A stretch of 7,077 nt of DNA. Source: Candidatus Heimdallarchaeota archaeon (GTDB lineage Archaea; Asgardarchaeota; Heimdallarchaeia; JABLTI01). The position numbers and the translations under genes are program-made. The stretch is from assembly GCA_030667035.1 (NCBI GenBank), contig DAOUWQ010000068.1, positions 1-7,077 of the forward strand, in the 5' to 3' direction. Positions 4,956-7,077 of the stretch are shown here, piece after piece (the first letter of the stretch is position 1; the number at the start of each line of letters is the position of its first letter). The notes under the pieces are model-generated. The model saw nothing but the letters and a program-made list of their open reading frames with translations. It was not told the origin of the DNA and did not search any database.

Positions 4956-5861
4956 TCACTGATTTATGCCCATAAAAATAAATGAGATTGCATATGCAAG
5001 GTAGAACGTAAACAACACTACCAAACTTGACCTACTCATCGTTAATTCTTTTGATTGACTAACAGCTGTGGTCATCAGTGAAAGAGACCAAATTTGCCCT
5101 AAAATAATTAATATTTGTCCTTCTAGAAAGAGAAAAGTTCCGCTAACTTTTGTTTGAAGCCAAATAAAAAATAATGCAATCATACTTGGAAGTAAAGTAA
5201 AAGGAACAACAACTAATAATTTTACAGGATTATACTTACGCTTGTAGAATAAAGTATAAAGTAATTCAGTAAACAATGCAAGAAAAATCCACAAACCCAT
5301 TATACCGATAACGGAAAAATACCATTCATCAACATCGAGAGGGTAAAATCCAATTAAAACCAATTGACTATCAATTGCAAAGAATAGCATTGCACCAATT
5401 ATAATAGCTCCCTCAAAAAAAGTTCTCAGTGGCTCTGACACTAAATATTGAAAAACCTTTCTTGGAAGGAAGAAAGAAATAATTATCTCAAGAGATTTTT
5501 TAGTAAATGATTTCTCTTGGTCCTTTTTTGTAACGAGTTTTACATTTGATGCCTCAATATGATCTTTGTTTAAAATCATTAAATTAATAGCTACTTTCCC
5601 GAGATCCGATAAAAGATATTTCTTATTGTCATCTTGTTCAATAAGTTCCTTCAAGGTATTTAGTTGATGATAGAGTGATCCAACTTTAAGGGATCTGAAT
5701 TTCTTTCTCAATTCATTAAAACCAACGATTTGGTGTTTGTTAATAAAAGAAAGAATATCTCTTCTAATTTGACTACCTAAAGCAGTATAGATAATTTCTT
5801 CTTCCGAGTGAGAGATATCCTCCTGTTGAGGACTGCTATCTAACTCGTTTTTTTTGCCCAT
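4956..5861 (-). CDS. Membrane-bound winged-helix (ArsR-like) transcriptional regulator
   Basis: A 301-residue protein with a cytoplasmic DNA-binding head and a membrane domain. The head (about 22-95) has the ArsR/MarR-type pattern: ALGSQIRRDILSFI helix, GFNELRKKF helix, recognition helix VGSLYHQLNTLKEL, a wing around DDNKKYLLSDLGK, and a following helix. After a charged linker (KKDQEKSFTKK) come about five hydrophobic helices, roughly 150-172, 181-206, 213-235, 242-264 and 279-298. There is no sensor domain other than the membrane part, which has no recognisable transporter or enzyme motif. Start: ATG 5861 is preceded by GTGAT (5867-5871) at 5-nt spacing. It lies 27 nt downstream of the longin-membrane gene on the same strand, so the pair is very probably one operon. 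The likely role is membrane-tethered transcription control; ligand and targets are unknown. Confidence 0.88.
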   Translation of the reverse strand: MGKKNELDSSPQQEDISHSEEEIIYTALGSQIRRDILSFINKHQIVGFNELRKKFRSLKVGSLYHQLNTLKELIEQDDNKKYLLSDLGKVAINLMILNKDHIEASNVKLVTKKDQEKSFTKKSLEIIISFFLPRKVFQYLVSEPLRTFFEGAIIIGAMLFFAIDSQLVLIGFYPLDVDEWYFSVIGIMGLWIFLALFTELLYTLFYKRKYNPVKLLVVVPFTLLPSMIALFFIWLQTKVSGTFLFLEGQILIILGQIWSLSLMTTAVSQSKELTMSRSSLVVLFTFYLAYAISFIFMGINQ

Positions 5862-5888
5862 TGATAATCACGCTAGAAGATAATTTGT

Positions 5889-6896
5889 TTATTGGTTTTC
5901 CCAATCTTGTTGTTGATAATCTTGGGAAGGAGGTGGTGGTGTTGGTACTTGTTGTTGTTCATCTGCAAAAGAGTTGCTCGCGTAATAATCTTGAGTTTGA
6001 GCAGTATCTTGTTGAGGTGCTGTAATTTGTGGTTGTTCATAAGTTTCGATCATATCCTGAACTCGATCAGTATCGACTCTATCGATGTTTTTTGGAAATG
6101 GGAAAAGCCTCTTACGCTCAATTATTCCTCCACCTAAAATTGCAGTTAAGAGTGCAATAGCAATATATTGCTCAGCCATAAGCATCACAATAGGAATTGT
6201 AGTTGCTAAATCAGTAGTATTACCACTTAATAAAATACCAGAAGATGCTGCAATATCATAAGCAAAATAACCAATTACAGGAAGTATACCAATAGTATTT
6301 GCTATCAAAGCGAATTTTCTCGTTCCTGCTGCTAATGCACTAACAAAGAAACCCGGAACACAACCAAGAAAAATAAGATAAACAAGATTATTCAATACAC
6401 CTTGATTCAAATCAGGAAAGATATTTGGAATTTGTACCATAATAAGCAATACACCAATAGTAAGTGCCATTGTAACAAAGGTACCAAATATTGTTGATCC
6501 TACACCTCTTGCAGAAATTTTAGGAAAGAGTGTTTGATCAATATCAGATTCAAAACCATTGAAGACATTGAGATCCACATACATGTCATCTGTCAAATAA
6601 ATAGAATATTTCTCTTGAAAAGAAACTGAAATTTTGTTTAGTAAACTTTCAACTAAAGCAGGGTCATCTCTGGTATCTGCTAAAGCGGCAACAAGTAGCT
6701 TTCCTGCGGAGCCATAAACAAACTGGTTATCTTCTCCACCTATTTGTTGTATTCCACCAATACCGCTCTCAGTTGAGAAAGCATTAAACGCTGTTAAAAG
6801 TCCTGAAATTAGTTGGTCTTCAATATCCATTTTCACATACTTGTGACTAAAGATACATTGACCTGTTTCTGTAATTATCCATATAGCTTGGATCAA
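5889..6896 (-). CDS. Longin-like domain protein with four TM helices and Q/P-rich tail
   Basis: A 335-residue protein. Residues 1-97 fit a longin-like domain, the fold that in eukaryotic trafficking proteins pairs with small GTPases or SNAREs: first strands IQAIWIITETGQCIFSHKY, then helix DIEDQLISGLLTAFNAF, strands around NQFVYGSAGKLLVAALAD, and helix PALVESLLNKISVSFQEKY. A short linker (98-130) leads to four hydrophobic helices (about 134-156, 168-190, 195-217, 232-256). A cytoplasmic-type tail (about 260-335) is rich in Gln, Asp and Pro (TPPPPSQDYQQQDW) and looks disordered. Start: TTG 6896 is preceded by a perfect GGAGGT with 6-nt spacing and gives the compact N-terminus expected of longins. 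A GTG at 6932 would add 12 residues and place the Shine-Dalgarno inside the gene, so it is rejected. It is the first gene of the operon with the membrane winged-helix regulator. Confidence 0.87.
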   Translation of the reverse strand: MIQAIWIITETGQCIFSHKYVKMDIEDQLISGLLTAFNAFSTESGIGGIQQIGGEDNQFVYGSAGKLLVAALADTRDDPALVESLLNKISVSFQEKYSIYLTDDMYVDLNVFNGFESDIDQTLFPKISARGVGSTIFGTFVTMALTIGVLLIMVQIPNIFPDLNQGVLNNLVYLIFLGCVPGFFVSALAAGTRKFALIANTIGILPVIGYFAYDIAASSGILLSGNTTDLATTIPIVMLMAEQYIAIALLTAILGGGIIERKRLFPFPKNIDRVDTDRVQDMIETYEQPQITAPQQDTAQTQDYYASNSFADEQQQVPTPPPPSQDYQQQDWENQ

Positions 6897-6902
6897 ACTG
6901 CT

Positions 6903-6908
6903 ACCTCC
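6903..6908 (-). promoter_or_regulatory. Perfect GGAGGT ribosome-binding site before a TTG start
   Basis: Read on the minus strand, GGAGGT (complement of 16S CCUCC) lies 6 nt before TTG 6896. It is the strongest Shine-Dalgarno in the window and decides the start of the longin-membrane gene. Confidence 0.8.
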
Positions 6909-7077
6909 ATAATAAAGTACATTAGCTAACACTAAAGTTAAGGTCTGCGTAATATGTAAAACAAACGAACAACAATAAAAATAGTTCTAAATAGGCATTT
7001 AGAAGAGGTTAAATAGGAAAAACCTTACTTTAAACATAAGAATTTTATGAGTAAAAAAGACATTTGAGTCGGCTGAA
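6909..7077. other. Upstream region of the longin operon, no gene seen
   Basis: AT-rich, with stop codons in all frames and no credible coding sequence reaching the right edge. On the minus strand, TTTACATATT (6951-6960) is a possible TATA box that would give a leader of roughly 30-35 nt. No tRNA-like cloverleaf or strong palindrome is visible. Confidence 0.35.

Noticed and set aside
4750..4959. Val/Phe-rich hydrophobic small open frame on the minus strand that looks like a TM protein
   Set aside because: It is the antisense shadow of the Lys/Thr-rich tail and shows no ribosome-binding site of its own.
5900..5960. Short TTG/GGT triplet runs resembling a microsatellite
   Set aside because: They encode the Gln/Pro-rich disordered tail of the longin-membrane protein and are too short and irregular to be a distinct repeat element.

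Overview
The window looks like low-GC, gene-dense archaeal chromosome, most probably from an Asgard archaeon (Lokiarchaeia/Heimdallarchaeia-like; the exact lineage cannot be fixed from 7 kb). The reasons are two stand-alone Roadblock/LC7 proteins, a longin-type domain fused to a multi-pass membrane region, a winged-helix regulator with a membrane domain, archaeal GGTGAT-type Shine-Dalgarno motifs, and BRE/TATA-like promoter boxes. No rRNA, tRNA, CRISPR array, transposon or phage gene was seen.

Layout, left to right. A helix-rich protein (+) is cut by the left edge. AlaX-L, the trans-editing enzyme for mischarged tRNA-Ala, follows on + with all four zinc ligands. Convergent to it is an uncharacterised 281-aa protein (-) with a CxxC...HxC N-terminal zinc-site candidate. 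A roughly 290-bp divergent promoter region separates that gene from an acidic-tailed Roadblock protein (+). That region holds an imperfect 19-bp direct repeat and a small palindrome. The acidic-tailed Roadblock gene converges, across overlapping hairpins, on a minimal second Roadblock gene (-). Upstream of the second Roadblock gene, on the same strand, lies a tiny protein resembling the C-terminal zinc ribbon of anaerobic ribonucleotide reductase (NrdD), without its catalytic part. A divergent promoter region leads to a + strand gene for a basic protein: N-terminal domain, Lys-rich linker, winged-helix-like segment, and a 48-residue tail with 20 lysines that resembles linker histone H1. The right third is a likely two-gene minus-strand operon: a longin-like domain plus 4 TM helices, followed after 27 nt by a winged helix plus about 5 TM helices.

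How it may fit together. Only AlaX-L has a clear metabolic role. The other genes are regulatory-looking: three Roadblock/longin-superfamily domains (folds that in eukaryotes scaffold or regulate small GTPases), two putative DNA-binding proteins, and two zinc-ribbon-like proteins. The most notable candidate system is the membrane longin / membrane winged-helix operon, which could couple a membrane-surface GTPase-type signal to transcription. That link is inference from domain content and gene order. Several starts were moved to codons with a proper Shine-Dalgarno motif, most clearly the longin gene, where a perfect GGAGGT sits 6 nt before a TTG.
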